Source of the DNA: DASPKX01 sp035627835 | GTDB lineage: Bacteria > Verrucomicrobiota > Verrucomicrobiia > Limisphaerales > SXQI01 | Direction: 5' to 3' | Assembly: GCA_035627835.1 (NCBI GenBank) | Contig: DASPKX010000116.1 | Location: 1 to 29,972 of the forward strand | DNA: 29,972 nucleotides | Shown here: one piece after another, positions 23,165 to 29,972 of the stretch | Position numbering within the stretch: the stretch's first letter is position 1 | How the letters are laid out: every line of letters begins with the position of its first letter | Made by a program: the position numbers and the translations under genes | The notes under the pieces: generated by a model | Databases searched by the model: none | Told to the model about the DNA's origin: nothing | Seen by the model: the letters and a program-made list of their open reading frames with translations, nothing else

Positions 23165-23866
23165 TCAGGCTCCCTTCAAACTCCTGGCGATCGCACACAC
23201 AGCCGCCAAGTGTTTTGCGCCGCTCCGCTGGATCTCTTGCGCTGTTGACACCTCCGGCCCCAGGTAGGGCAGGGGGTAAACCTGGCTCCCGGTGAATTCC
23301 TGAATGAGCGCGGTATTGCTCGTCGTAATCTCCTGCGTGCTTTGCGGATGACCCATCAGAATGATGGCATGGGGAAGTTCATGCGAATGAAGAACCAAAT
23401 GGAGGAGACGCGCCTGGTTGATCGCCCCCACACGGTCTGGAACGGCGGCGAGGACTTTGCCAGGCAACGCCTTAATTATCTCGAGAGAAGAAAAACGCTC
23501 GCCCAAGGGTGACAAAACTCCTCCTGCCCCTTCGACCAAGAGCAGGTCGCATTTCTGGCGTTCAGTATTTAGCCAATCAACGACCTCCCTGGAGGACAGC
23601 TTTTCACCCGCGTTGCGCGCGGCGAGCAGCGGCGCGACAGGCTGCGGCCAAAACCAGCGGTTCAGCTCTGTGACCGGCGGAGCGCCTTGGAGGGCGCTGA
23701 GGATTTGGGCATCGCTTTGGTCGCCGGTGGCGACTGGCTTAACAGCGCGCACGTTGCCGCCATTGCTTCGGAGGTGGTGGAGCAGGAGGGCGGTCAGGAC
23801 GGTTTTTCCTACCCCGGTGTCAGACCCAACGATGTGAACGACTGCGGCCGGCTTGGTCATAGCCAT
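23165..23866 (-). CDS. bioD: ATP-dependent dethiobiotin synthetase BioD
   Basis: BioD closes the ureido ring of dethiobiotin from diaminopelargonate, CO2 and ATP, the penultimate biotin step. The 233-residue P-loop protein has Walker A 'GSDTGVGKT' (14-22), 'RAVKPVATG' with the substrate Lys, and 'LLLVEGAGGVLSPL', the classic BioD switch motif. Length is normal. The ATG at 23866 lies two bases after the pseudopilin gspK stop; an ATG at 23860 is also possible. No other biotin gene (bioA, bioB, bioF) is in the window, and its place at the end of a pseudopilin operon is unusual. It converges with the FGE gene, 19 bp apart. Confidence 0.93.
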   Translation of the reverse strand: MAMTKPAAVVHIVGSDTGVGKTVLTALLLHHLRSNGGNVRAVKPVATGDQSDAQILSALQGAPPVTELNRWFWPQPVAPLLAARNAGEKLSSREVVDWLNTERQKCDLLLVEGAGGVLSPLGERFSSLEIIKALPGKVLAAVPDRVGAINQARLLHLVLHSHELPHAIILMGHPQSTQEITTSNTALIQEFTGSQVYPLPYLGPEVSTAQEIQRSGAKHLAAVCAIARSLKGA

Positions 23867-23868
23867 GC

Positions 23869-24975
23869 TTAACGCCAATGAAAGAACTTGATGACAGGAT
23901 CGGAGGGATTTTCAGCGCGGTTAAAAATGGCGACGAATTCGCGGCGTGCGGTGCCGATGCGCGCTTCAACAAAGACCTGGAAGGTCATGCTCATGGTGGT
24001 CATTCGGCCGGCAACGCTTCCGCCGCCGATGCCTGCGACACCGGCTGCGAGTTGAGGGCTTTCAAAGGGCACGTCGTCCTCAGTTCCATCCACCCCGTCG
24101 TAACCACGGCGTTGGCGGATGACCTCAGCCGCCAGGGTAGGGTCGTTTTCCATCACGAGGGTCAAGACTTCCTGGGAGGCGGTGTTTGGATTGACCAGAC
24201 CGCTGAAGTTCATGGCTGTGAAGAGGTCAATCATGCCGACGCTGGCCAGAGTTTGATCCATGCGCATGGGATCAGGGCGCACGTAGTTGGCCACGGGGTC
24301 AATGGAGACGCCCAGCGAACCAGCGCCACTTGGACCCCAGAAGATTTCCGGAGTCATGCCCTTCAGGAGCAACAGTTCAGTCATCTCGTCAATCATGCCG
24401 TTCTTCGCGAAGTAAGGAACTGGCTGCGCGAGGTAGTAATCGTTCTCGGCCCCTTGCAAGCTGCTGTTGCTGTCTGGATCAAGCCAATCCTGAAGAGCGT
24501 CCGCAAGCATTGTGCGGTCCAGCTCACTGGCGCCGCAGAGAGTCAGGGCATCATTTAGAATGCGCTTGGCGTAATCAGTCTGAGGGTAAAGAGAGTTGAT
24601 GCTCAGCTTCCGCTCCATGTCGATCACGCGGATCGAAATATCGCCCGGGGGCAGGGGATGATGATCGATGACAATTGGGGCAAGGTAATCATCATTCGTG
24701 CCGCCCGGACCGCCGGCCCAGCGCTGTTTAAGCGCGGTGTAACGGCCTTCATTGGCCAACCGGGATTGCTGGGCCACGAGGTAGCGAGCGAGTTCCACGC
24801 CGGAGCGGCCCATCCATTCCAGCTCAGTCTCGTAACTGGTGTTGCGGGCGAGTTGCGTTTCGACGCGCATCCGAGCGGCGAACAGGCCAGCGAACACGCT
24901 GAGGACGGTAATGGCGAGCATCACCACGATGAGCGCGATGCCTGCCTTGTTTCGTTGAGCGAGACGAATCTTCAT
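23869..24975 (-). CDS. GspK-like minor pseudopilin
   Basis: GspK is the large tip pseudopilin of type II secretion. The 368-residue protein begins 'MKIRLAQRNKAGIALIVVML': Gly12 is the predicted prepilin-peptidase site, and the residue at +5 is not Glu, as is usual for GspK, which caps the pseudopilus. The rest matches the family: 'SINSLYPQ', 'LADALQDWLDPDS', the inserted alpha domain with 'DEMTELLLLKGMTPEIF', 'LVNPNTASQEVLTLV' and 'VFVEARIGTARREFVAIF'. It overlaps the gspJ-like gene by one base (TGATG) and ends two bases before bioD. The homology call to GspK is firm; whether this system secretes proteins or builds a pilus-like fibre is not. Confidence 0.88.
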   Translation of the reverse strand: MKIRLAQRNKAGIALIVVMLAITVLSVFAGLFAARMRVETQLARNTSYETELEWMGRSGVELARYLVAQQSRLANEGRYTALKQRWAGGPGGTNDDYLAPIVIDHHPLPPGDISIRVIDMERKLSINSLYPQTDYAKRILNDALTLCGASELDRTMLADALQDWLDPDSNSSLQGAENDYYLAQPVPYFAKNGMIDEMTELLLLKGMTPEIFWGPSGAGSLGVSIDPVANYVRPDPMRMDQTLASVGMIDLFTAMNFSGLVNPNTASQEVLTLVMENDPTLAAEVIRQRRGYDGVDGTEDDVPFESPQLAAGVAGIGGGSVAGRMTTMSMTFQVFVEARIGTARREFVAIFNRAENPSDPVIKFFHWR

Positions 24976-25949
24976 CAGCCGCCTCTCCTCCCGCCGCCGC
25001 CTCCCGGGCCGCGACCGCCACCGCCGCCTCCTGCGCCGAACGGATCGTTCCGGCGACCGCCGACGTTCCAGCCGCTGTTATTTGGGAAGGGGGGGCGATT
25101 TTCGCCGAGGCTTCCACCACCACGGCCCCCGCCGCCGTTGAACGTTCCGCCACCTAGGCCTCCGCCTGCGGGATTATCTCCCCGTTGCCGACCTGGACCC
25201 GCAAATCCGCCCCCGCCAACTCCGCCGCCGCCGAGGCCGGCGTTGTTCACTGGCGGTCCTGCCGCTCGGCGAACCGGGCTTGCGGCCATCGTAATAACTC
25301 TCGTGGTGATGCGCTCAGGGCGTGAGCTGAACCCTGAGCCGACATTGCCGAAGCCAATCGCCACTCGAACAGCCCGGGGGAGTTGATTGGTCTGAAGCCA
25401 CTCCGGAGCCCACTCGCCCATCTGCGCATCCCAAAACTCCATTTGGAACAACGAGAGGTTTGGAACCAGGGAAATCCGGTATGGTTGATCGACTAATTCG
25501 GTCGCTTCCAGGAGTGGACGCTGAGTGAGGACAAGCTGTGTGCCGCCCGAGGTGCCGGGCTCAACACTGAAGGTCACACGGCGCACGGGTGCGCCTTGGT
25601 AACGGCCGCTGCCGATGAAGGAGCTTGGCAAACGCGCAACAAAGCTGAGCGACGGCGCGCTGGAAGCGGTGTCGGCGAGGAAGGTGTAGTAATTCGTCCG
25701 CCCGCTCTGGAAATTTACCGCAGAAGCCAACGCTTCTTCCACCGTTCGAATGGCTATGCGCGTGCGCTGCACTTCGTCGGCCGCGCGCATGGCCGCTTCG
25801 GTGCCGCGGACAATCGAAAACCAGCAGCTGTAAATCGCGACGATGATCATCATGAACATCGAAATGGCGATCATGATCTCCAACAGCGTGAAGCCACGCG
25901 CCGCGTTGCGAGCGGCGGAGCGAGTGAAGCTGCTGGAGTGGAGGCGCAT
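24975..25949 (-). CDS. GspJ-like minor pseudopilin with long Gly-rich tail
   Basis: The 324-residue protein has a class III signal: Gly19 is followed by 'FTLLEIMIAISMFMMIIVAI' with Glu24 at +5. The body to about residue 225 resembles GspJ/PulJ ('ATELVDQPYRISLVPNLSLFQMEFWD', '...LPRAVRVAIGF' in parts). The last ~90 residues are a Gly-rich, Arg/Pro/Asn-containing tail ending in GGGGGRRGG, which is not part of the usual GspJ fold. The gene overlaps gspI-like at its start (4 bp or less) and gspK-like at its stop. The tail makes the opposite strand unusually Pro-rich. Its role is unknown; it might act as a flexible extension at the pseudopilus tip. Confidence 0.85.
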   Translation of the reverse strand: MRLHSSSFTRSAARNAARGFTLLEIMIAISMFMMIIVAIYSCWFSIVRGTEAAMRAADEVQRTRIAIRTVEEALASAVNFQSGRTNYYTFLADTASSAPSLSFVARLPSSFIGSGRYQGAPVRRVTFSVEPGTSGGTQLVLTQRPLLEATELVDQPYRISLVPNLSLFQMEFWDAQMGEWAPEWLQTNQLPRAVRVAIGFGNVGSGFSSRPERITTRVITMAASPVRRAAGPPVNNAGLGGGGVGGGGFAGPGRQRGDNPAGGGLGGGTFNGGGGRGGGSLGENRPPFPNNSGWNVGGRRNDPFGAGGGGGGRGPGGGGGRRGG

Positions 25950-26344
25950 TAGAAGGTTTGGGTGATCCGCGACGCTGGCTTGTACATGTAGATGCTGCTT
26001 TCGCTCTCGATCTGGCCGCCACGCATGATGCGGAAGTTCACTCGGAAAAACCCATTCGTGTACCAGGGAACAATTTCGCGCTCCCAGCTGTGTTCCGGAA
26101 AGTTTTCAAAGCCATCGCTCAGCACACCGAGGTCCTCGTCCGTAAATCGATTCGTCAGAACGAGTGGGAGGACCAATTCGCTGATGTCCGCATGCGTTGG
26201 GGAGAGATTGCGTGCGGCGTTCAAGCTGCGGGAGCTGAGGGCGAGCACGGAGAACATCGCGATGAAAAACAGCGCGCTGGCAATAAGCACTTCCAGAAGA
26301 CTGAAAGCGGTCATTCGGCGGTTCGCTGGAAAATGAAGAATCAT
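25949..26344 (-). CDS. GspI/PilV-like minor pseudopilin
   Basis: The 131-residue product starts MILHFPANRRMTAFSLLEVL and continues with a hydrophobic helix ('IASALFFIAMFSVLALS'). Glu18 sits at +5 from the predicted cleavage after Ala13. Gly is the normal residue at this position, so Ala is a variation that prepilin peptidases tolerate with reduced efficiency in studied systems. Size and place in the gene order (H-I-J-K) fit GspI. The ATG overlaps the gspH-like stop (ATGA), and the stop overlaps the gspJ-like start. Function would be as part of the tip complex. Confidence 0.8.
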   Translation of the reverse strand: MILHFPANRRMTAFSLLEVLIASALFFIAMFSVLALSSRSLNAARNLSPTHADISELVLPLVLTNRFTDEDLGVLSDGFENFPEHSWEREIVPWYTNGFFRVNFRIMRGGQIESESSIYMYKPASRITQTF

Positions 26345-26916
26345 CGCGGCGCGTTGAGGATTGGTTTGCCGGTGACAATGTCGAGCGTGATCAAGCGCTG
26401 CCCTTCATCACTGTTGAGCAAAATTGTGAACTCGTCGCTCGTGCCGTTCGGGTGAAATCTGACGCGCACGGCGTCGGTCTCCGTTTGGTTCATATCCACA
26501 AAGTTCACCGCAAGAGCGTCGACGAAGACTGTGTCTGTGAGCGTGCCTTTGTAATTGGCGGCTTCCTTGCTCGGGCTGCCACTAGGCGCGGGGGCTGCTT
26601 CTGACGAAGCAGCGGGGGATCCGCCAGCCATGGCGCTCCAGTTCTTCGCTTGCTCGACTGTTAAGGATCGGTCCGCGTGAATGACAAATTCGTGCGGGAT
26701 GCCGCGAAAGATCGCCATCTCGCGGGCGAAGGCGCAGCCATCGATGACATTCTGAACAGCGGTGGTGAGATTGTTCCGCTTCATCGTGCGGAGGATCGAT
26801 GGAATCCCAACCGCCAGGAAAATGCCCATGATCGCGACCACGATCATGATCTCAATGAGCGTGAAGCCGCGACGGGCGCGGGACGGGACGGCAGAGAACT
26901 GGCGGCTGCGAATCAT
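26341..26916 (-). CDS. GspH-like minor pseudopilin
   Basis: The 191-residue protein has a class III signal with Gly17 followed by 'FTLIEIMIVVAIMGIFLAVG' and Glu22 at +5. It continues with the GspH pattern 'AVQNVIDGCAFAREMAIFRG', where the helix is followed by short side chains and an Arg. An insert of about 25 residues rich in Ala, Ser and Pro (about 95-120) interrupts the globular domain. The C-terminal 'ITLDIVTGKPIL' strand is typical. It overlaps gspF-like by four bases and gspI-like by four bases. GspH sits below the tip of the pseudopilus; a GspG-like major pseudopilin role is less likely, given length and order. Confidence 0.82.
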   Translation of the reverse strand: MIRSRQFSAVPSRARRGFTLIEIMIVVAIMGIFLAVGIPSILRTMKRNNLTTAVQNVIDGCAFAREMAIFRGIPHEFVIHADRSLTVEQAKNWSAMAGGSPAASSEAAPAPSGSPSKEAANYKGTLTDTVFVDALAVNFVDMNQTETDAVRVRFHPNGTSDEFTILLNSDEGQRLITLDIVTGKPILNAPR

Positions 26917-28181
26917 TGAACGCCGATATTGCGGGTGATGGCGAACATCGCGGAAAGCACGCTGAACAAGAGGAACCCAACCCCAACCGCCATGACGATG
27001 ATGAGGGCTGGTTCAATGAGATTCGTCAGCACCCGCAACGCGATGCTCAACTCGTTCTCGTATGTCATGGCGACATTGTTCAAGGCCCCTGGCACATCGC
27101 CGGTTTCCTCGCCGATCTTCACCAGGTCGATCATGAGCTGCGGAAACACTTTGCTGCGAGCGAGCGGTTGCGCAATGGTTTTGCCGTCGGTGACCTCCTC
27201 GCGTGTCTTGGCGATTGCCTCCTTGAGCACCAGATTGGGAACAATTTGCTCGGTGATCTTGAGCGCAGTGAGGACGGGCACGCCGTTCTGCAGGAGCGTC
27301 GAGAGAGTCCGCGCAAATTGGCCGTAGAGGTTCAGCTTCACCACGCGGCCGAACACCGGGAGTTTCATCTTCCAGGAGTCGATGCTCCGCCGCCCATGGG
27401 GGCTGGAGGCGTAGCGCTTGAACACCATGATGATGGTGAGCAGCACCAGCAGCATTAGCCACCAATAGCCTTTAAAGAAATTGCCGAGGTTCACCAGCAT
27501 CTGCGTCGATGCCGGGAGTTGCATGTCGAGGCCTTCGAAGATCGACATGAACTTCGGCAGCATCACGGTCATGAACACGAAAATGATCACCACGCCGACG
27601 GAGGCAACGATGGCTGGGTAGATCATTGCCGACACGAACTTCGATTGCACTTCAGCGAAGCGCTCAAAGTGTTGCGCCAGGCGCACAAGAACTTCGACCA
27701 GCGCGCCGCTCTGCTCGCCCGCCCGAACCATGTTGACATAAAGATCGCCGAAGATGTGCGGCTGCTTGGCCATCGCGTCCGAAAGGCTGCGACCCTCCAT
27801 AACGTCCTGCTTTAAGCCTTTGGTCACATCGGAGGGAATCGCTTTGGATGCGATGTGCGTCATGCTGTTCAGCGCGACGGTTAGCGGCATGCCGGAGCGA
27901 AGCAGGTTCGAGAGCTGCTGTGTGAACGTGGCTAGTTCCTGGAGCTTCGGCTTGCGCTTCTTCTCCATGAAAGCGCGGAGAGCCGGGGGCAAGGTAACCG
28001 TCCGAGGCTTGGCCTCGTCACGGGCGGCCGCTTTGCCTGCGCCCTTGGGCATTTCGACGGCGACAGGCAGCAAGCCGAGGCGCTCGATCTGAGCCAGGGC
28101 CGCAGTGCGGTCGGCGACGTCGAGCATGCCCTGGACGAGTTCGCCGGAACGACGGCGGGCGCGGTAGTTAAATTGCGGCAT
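26913..28181 (-). CDS. Type II secretion / type IV pilus inner-membrane platform protein (GspF/PilC family)
   Basis: The 422-residue protein is a GspF/PilC-type platform protein that contacts the assembly ATPase and helps extrude pseudopilins. It contains two copies of the family repeat: 'FTQQLSNLLRSGMPLTVALNSM' and 'FARTLSTLLQNGVPVLTALKI', each followed by 'VR/VKIGEETGDVPGALNNVA'-type segments. Three transmembrane helices are visible at about 190-215, 235-260 and 390-415. The first residues 'MPQFNYRARRRSGELVQGML' match the family start. It leads the platform-H-I-J-K gene run, overlapping gspH-like by four bases, and follows ygfZ by 40 bp. ATPase (GspE) and secretin (GspD) genes are not in the window. 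Confidence 0.93.
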   Translation of the reverse strand: MPQFNYRARRRSGELVQGMLDVADRTAALAQIERLGLLPVAVEMPKGAGKAAARDEAKPRTVTLPPALRAFMEKKRKPKLQELATFTQQLSNLLRSGMPLTVALNSMTHIASKAIPSDVTKGLKQDVMEGRSLSDAMAKQPHIFGDLYVNMVRAGEQSGALVEVLVRLAQHFERFAEVQSKFVSAMIYPAIVASVGVVIIFVFMTVMLPKFMSIFEGLDMQLPASTQMLVNLGNFFKGYWWLMLLVLLTIIMVFKRYASSPHGRRSIDSWKMKLPVFGRVVKLNLYGQFARTLSTLLQNGVPVLTALKITEQIVPNLVLKEAIAKTREEVTDGKTIAQPLARSKVFPQLMIDLVKIGEETGDVPGALNNVAMTYENELSIALRVLTNLIEPALIIVMAVGVGFLLFSVLSAMFAITRNIGVQ

Positions 28182-28221
28182 ATCCGATAGTTAATAATAA
28201 CCAGACCAGAAGAAAAGTTGT

Positions 28222-29295
28222 TCAGCCGGGAGGGAAGGGCAACCCAATAACTTTAACGCGAGGGGCGTTTGATCCGTCCCCGAGGTGGAGTTCGGAGCCA
28301 GCATCCCAATGCTCTTTGCGCACATACCCGAGCGCGGCGTGGCCCCGGCCACTCTTCGCCGGAGCGATGCTGGTCAAGCGGCCCACTTCCTTGCCTTCTT
28401 TAAGCAAAGGCGCCCCTAGTTCCGGCTTTGTGCCCGATTCAGCGACTTCGAGCCGCCGGAGGCCTTTAGCGAGTTGGCCAAAGGCTTTAAGCCGGGAGAT
28501 GATCTCCTGTCCGATATAGCAACCTTTGTTGTAGCTGATGGCCACCGGTTCGATGCCTCCCTCAGGAGCCAGGTTTGCCTCGGTCATATCCTGCCCGTAG
28601 CGGGGGATCCCAGCCCGGATTCTGGCTGTTTCGAGGGCGTTCCAGCCGGCGAGTGTTCCGGACTTTTGCCGCGCGGCGGTTATGGCCTTGTCCAGAATCG
28701 CTGAGGTTGCAGCAGTGGGTGTGAAAAGGTCGAAGCCTTGGCTTCCCGCGCGCGCGCGGTTGATGATGTAAACCTGGCCCAGGGTGGGATCCTCTTCCGC
28801 CGAAACGCTCATTGGTTTGGCGGGGGGCTGCCACCCAAGGGCCTGAATCACCTCAGCGCTGCGTGGGCCTTGAACGCTCAGCATGTCGTAATGCGGCGCC
28901 ACTTCGACAATCTGGACGTCGTCCGCCACGATGTATCTTTCAAGACGCTCCCGCACCGTTGCGATTAAGCCGGGTTCGAAATCGAGCAAGAGTTCGTCTT
29001 TTAAGGCGTAAATGTTCAGGTCGCTCTGGATTTTGGCTTTGGCTGTGACGAGGGCGGCGTAAACACCCTCCAGTGGTTTGAGGGCTTTGATGTTGTTGGT
29101 TACCTGCCCATTCAGAAAAGACGCCCGATCGGCTCCGAGCAGCACCAATCGGCTGCGGTAGGAAAGATCGAGAACAGAGGCTGTATCCTCAATGGCGTGC
29201 AGTTCCGCTGCGGGATCGCCGTAATGCAGGGGGATGTTCAATCCCGCCACGCTCCCAAAGATTGCCCCAAGGGCCTGATGTGAATCCGTCAGCAT
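28222..29295 (-). CDS. ygfZ: Folate-binding YgfZ/GcvT-like protein (iron-sulfur cluster maintenance)
   Basis: YgfZ is a tetrahydrofolate-binding relative of GcvT needed for the activity of some Fe-S enzymes. The 357-residue protein carries the diagnostic 'KGCYIGQEIISR' motif with Cys259. Other family features are 'GADRASFLNGQVTNNIKAL' near the N-terminus and 'ARIRAGIPRYGQDM' before the motif. GcvT lacks the KGC-x-x-GQE signature, so YgfZ is preferred. The ATG at 29295 is chosen over 29439 because the 48 extra residues are basic, non-family-like and would overlap the divergent recombinase gene. It is the first gene of the minus-strand run into the pseudopilin cluster; whether it shares a promoter with it is unknown. 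Confidence 0.92.
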   Translation of the reverse strand: MLTDSHQALGAIFGSVAGLNIPLHYGDPAAELHAIEDTASVLDLSYRSRLVLLGADRASFLNGQVTNNIKALKPLEGVYAALVTAKAKIQSDLNIYALKDELLLDFEPGLIATVRERLERYIVADDVQIVEVAPHYDMLSVQGPRSAEVIQALGWQPPAKPMSVSAEEDPTLGQVYIINRARAGSQGFDLFTPTAATSAILDKAITAARQKSGTLAGWNALETARIRAGIPRYGQDMTEANLAPEGGIEPVAISYNKGCYIGQEIISRLKAFGQLAKGLRRLEVAESGTKPELGAPLLKEGKEVGRLTSIAPAKSGRGHAALGYVRKEHWDAGSELHLGDGSNAPRVKVIGLPFPPG

Positions 29296-29379
29296 CCGCC
29301 GGATGTTCGCGTTTCTGCCATGCCGGCGCAACTCCGATGCACCTTGCCAAATCCCCGGCTGCAGGCGTAAAGCAAGGGT

Positions 29380-29972
29380 GTGCCGGACCAGCCTTCGACC
29401 ACGCCACCTCCGACTGAGATCGATGAATTCATCCAGCATTACCGGGTTGAGCGTGGCGCGTCTGAGTACACGCTACGGAACTATAGCCAGGCGCTGAACG
29501 AGTTCCTTCATTGGTGGGATCAAACTCGCGGGGGCGCCCCGGACTGGAGCAACCTCACGCGGGACGATTTCCGCTCGTATTTGCGGCAGCTCTCCGTGCG
29601 CCAACTCAGCCGCGCCGCTATTCAACTTCGGTTTTCAGCTTTGCGCTCCTTCTACAAACGGCTCATGCGTCAGGGAATTATTGAGAGCAGCCCCATCAAG
29701 GACATCAACATTCCCAAAATGCCGAAGCGGTTGCCCCGCACTCTCACTGGCGACCAAATCAACGCATTGCTCGCGGCGCCCCTGTCCGAATGGGAGGAGC
29801 GAAAGCAGAAACAGGACGCGGCGCCTGATAAAACCGTTTACCTGCGGGATGCCGCGATCCTGGAGACGCTTTACTCCGCCGGGTTGCGCATCAGTGAAGT
29901 CTGCGGGTTGAAGGGGGAGGATCTGAACACGGCTGAAGGATTTGTGCTCGTTCGCGGCAAAGGAAAGAAGGA
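29380..29972 (+). CDS. XerC/XerD-type tyrosine recombinase, partial at the right edge
   Basis: The frame from a GTG at 29380 runs off the right edge (197 codons visible). It has the SAM-like core-binding domain ('IDEFIQHYRVERGASEYTLRNY', 'LRSFYKRLMRQGIIESSPI') and the start of the catalytic domain with 'LYSAGLRISEVCGL', whose Arg170 is the first of the catalytic residues. The remaining catalytic residues lie beyond the edge. XerC and XerD resolve chromosome dimers at dif; which one this is cannot be told from the visible part. An extra charged segment of about 17 residues between 'INALLAAP' and 'YLRDAAILETL' is longer than in E. coli XerC/D. GTG is preceded by AAGG. It diverges from ygfZ, 84 bp away. 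Confidence 0.88.
   Translation, partial: MPDQPSTTPPPTEIDEFIQHYRVERGASEYTLRNYSQALNEFLHWWDQTRGGAPDWSNLTRDDFRSYLRQLSVRQLSRAAIQLRFSALRSFYKRLMRQGIIESSPIKDINIPKMPKRLPRTLTGDQINALLAAPLSEWEERKQKQDAAPDKTVYLRDAAILETLYSAGLRISEVCGLKGEDLNTAEGFVLVRGKGKK

Noticed and set aside
24658..25386. Long plus-strand Pro-rich open frame opposite the GspJ-like gene
   Set aside because: It is the mirror of the Gly-rich tail of GspJ (Gly codons read as Pro on the other strand) and has no start context or family resemblance.

Overview
The window is one contiguous piece of a bacterial chromosome of moderately high GC, densely coded on both strands. It is most likely from a Verrucomicrobiota-type bacterium (Limisphaerales/Pedosphaera-like). 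This is inferred from a prepilin-like protein with a C-terminal H-x9-DG motif, an 'ESS-x-DL-x-x-W ... RRFYRL' module in a secreted protein, a pgk-tpiA-secG cluster, a membrane-anchored formylglycine-generating enzyme, and many starts without a clear Shine-Dalgarno. The phylum call is inference; there is no rRNA or tRNA here to test it.

Layout. (1) 1-3665, minus strand: tightly coupled genes ruvX, truA and trmL, then an SPFH protein carrying a C-terminal excisionase-type helix-turn-helix, then a double zinc-ribbon protein that runs off the left edge. (2) 3772-5718: an FkbM-type methyltransferase, a pyridoxamine-phosphate-oxidase-fold protein, and Ohr, a thiol peroxidase for organic hydroperoxides. 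(3) 5983-6709: a Phd/VapC-type toxin-antitoxin locus with a perfect 19-bp palindrome at the antitoxin start, an apparently broken PIN toxin and a terminator. (4) 6810-12175: full-length cobalamin-dependent methionine synthase (metH), then a GNAT-methyltransferase fusion whose first ~35 codons lie in another frame, ended by a strong terminator. (5) 12195-15942, minus strand: pgk-tpiA-secG, and upstream a PfkB-type sugar kinase (probable 2-keto-3-deoxygluconate kinase) with its own terminator. (6) 15943-16366: a 424-bp gene-free stretch with a 10-bp-phased tandem repeat. (7) 16367-19594: a small membrane protein, an H-x9-DG prepilin-like protein and a secreted, divergent subtilisin-like protein. 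(8) 19652-21894, minus strand: a coupled pair of exported proteins, one a probable beta-propeller and one with Ig-like (Big_5) domains. (9) 22063-23145: a membrane-anchored formylglycine-generating enzyme with both catalytic cysteines. (10) 23165-29295, minus strand: ygfZ, gspF-like, four overlapping pseudopilin genes (H/I/J/K-like) and bioD. (11) 29380-end: a XerC/XerD recombinase cut by the right edge.

How the genes relate. The clearest unit is the pseudopilin set, whose gene order matches the tip complex (H-I-J-K) of a type II secretion pseudopilus plus the GspF platform protein; the ATPase, secretin and major pseudopilin are not in the window. The second is lower glycolysis with secG. The rest is mostly housekeeping. 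The least conventional parts are the SPFH-HTH/zinc-ribbon pair at the left end, the two frame-disrupted genes (PIN toxin and GNAT-methyltransferase), and the exported proteins of unknown role between 16.3 and 22 kb. I saw no insertion sequence, CRISPR array, prophage, tRNA or rRNA.
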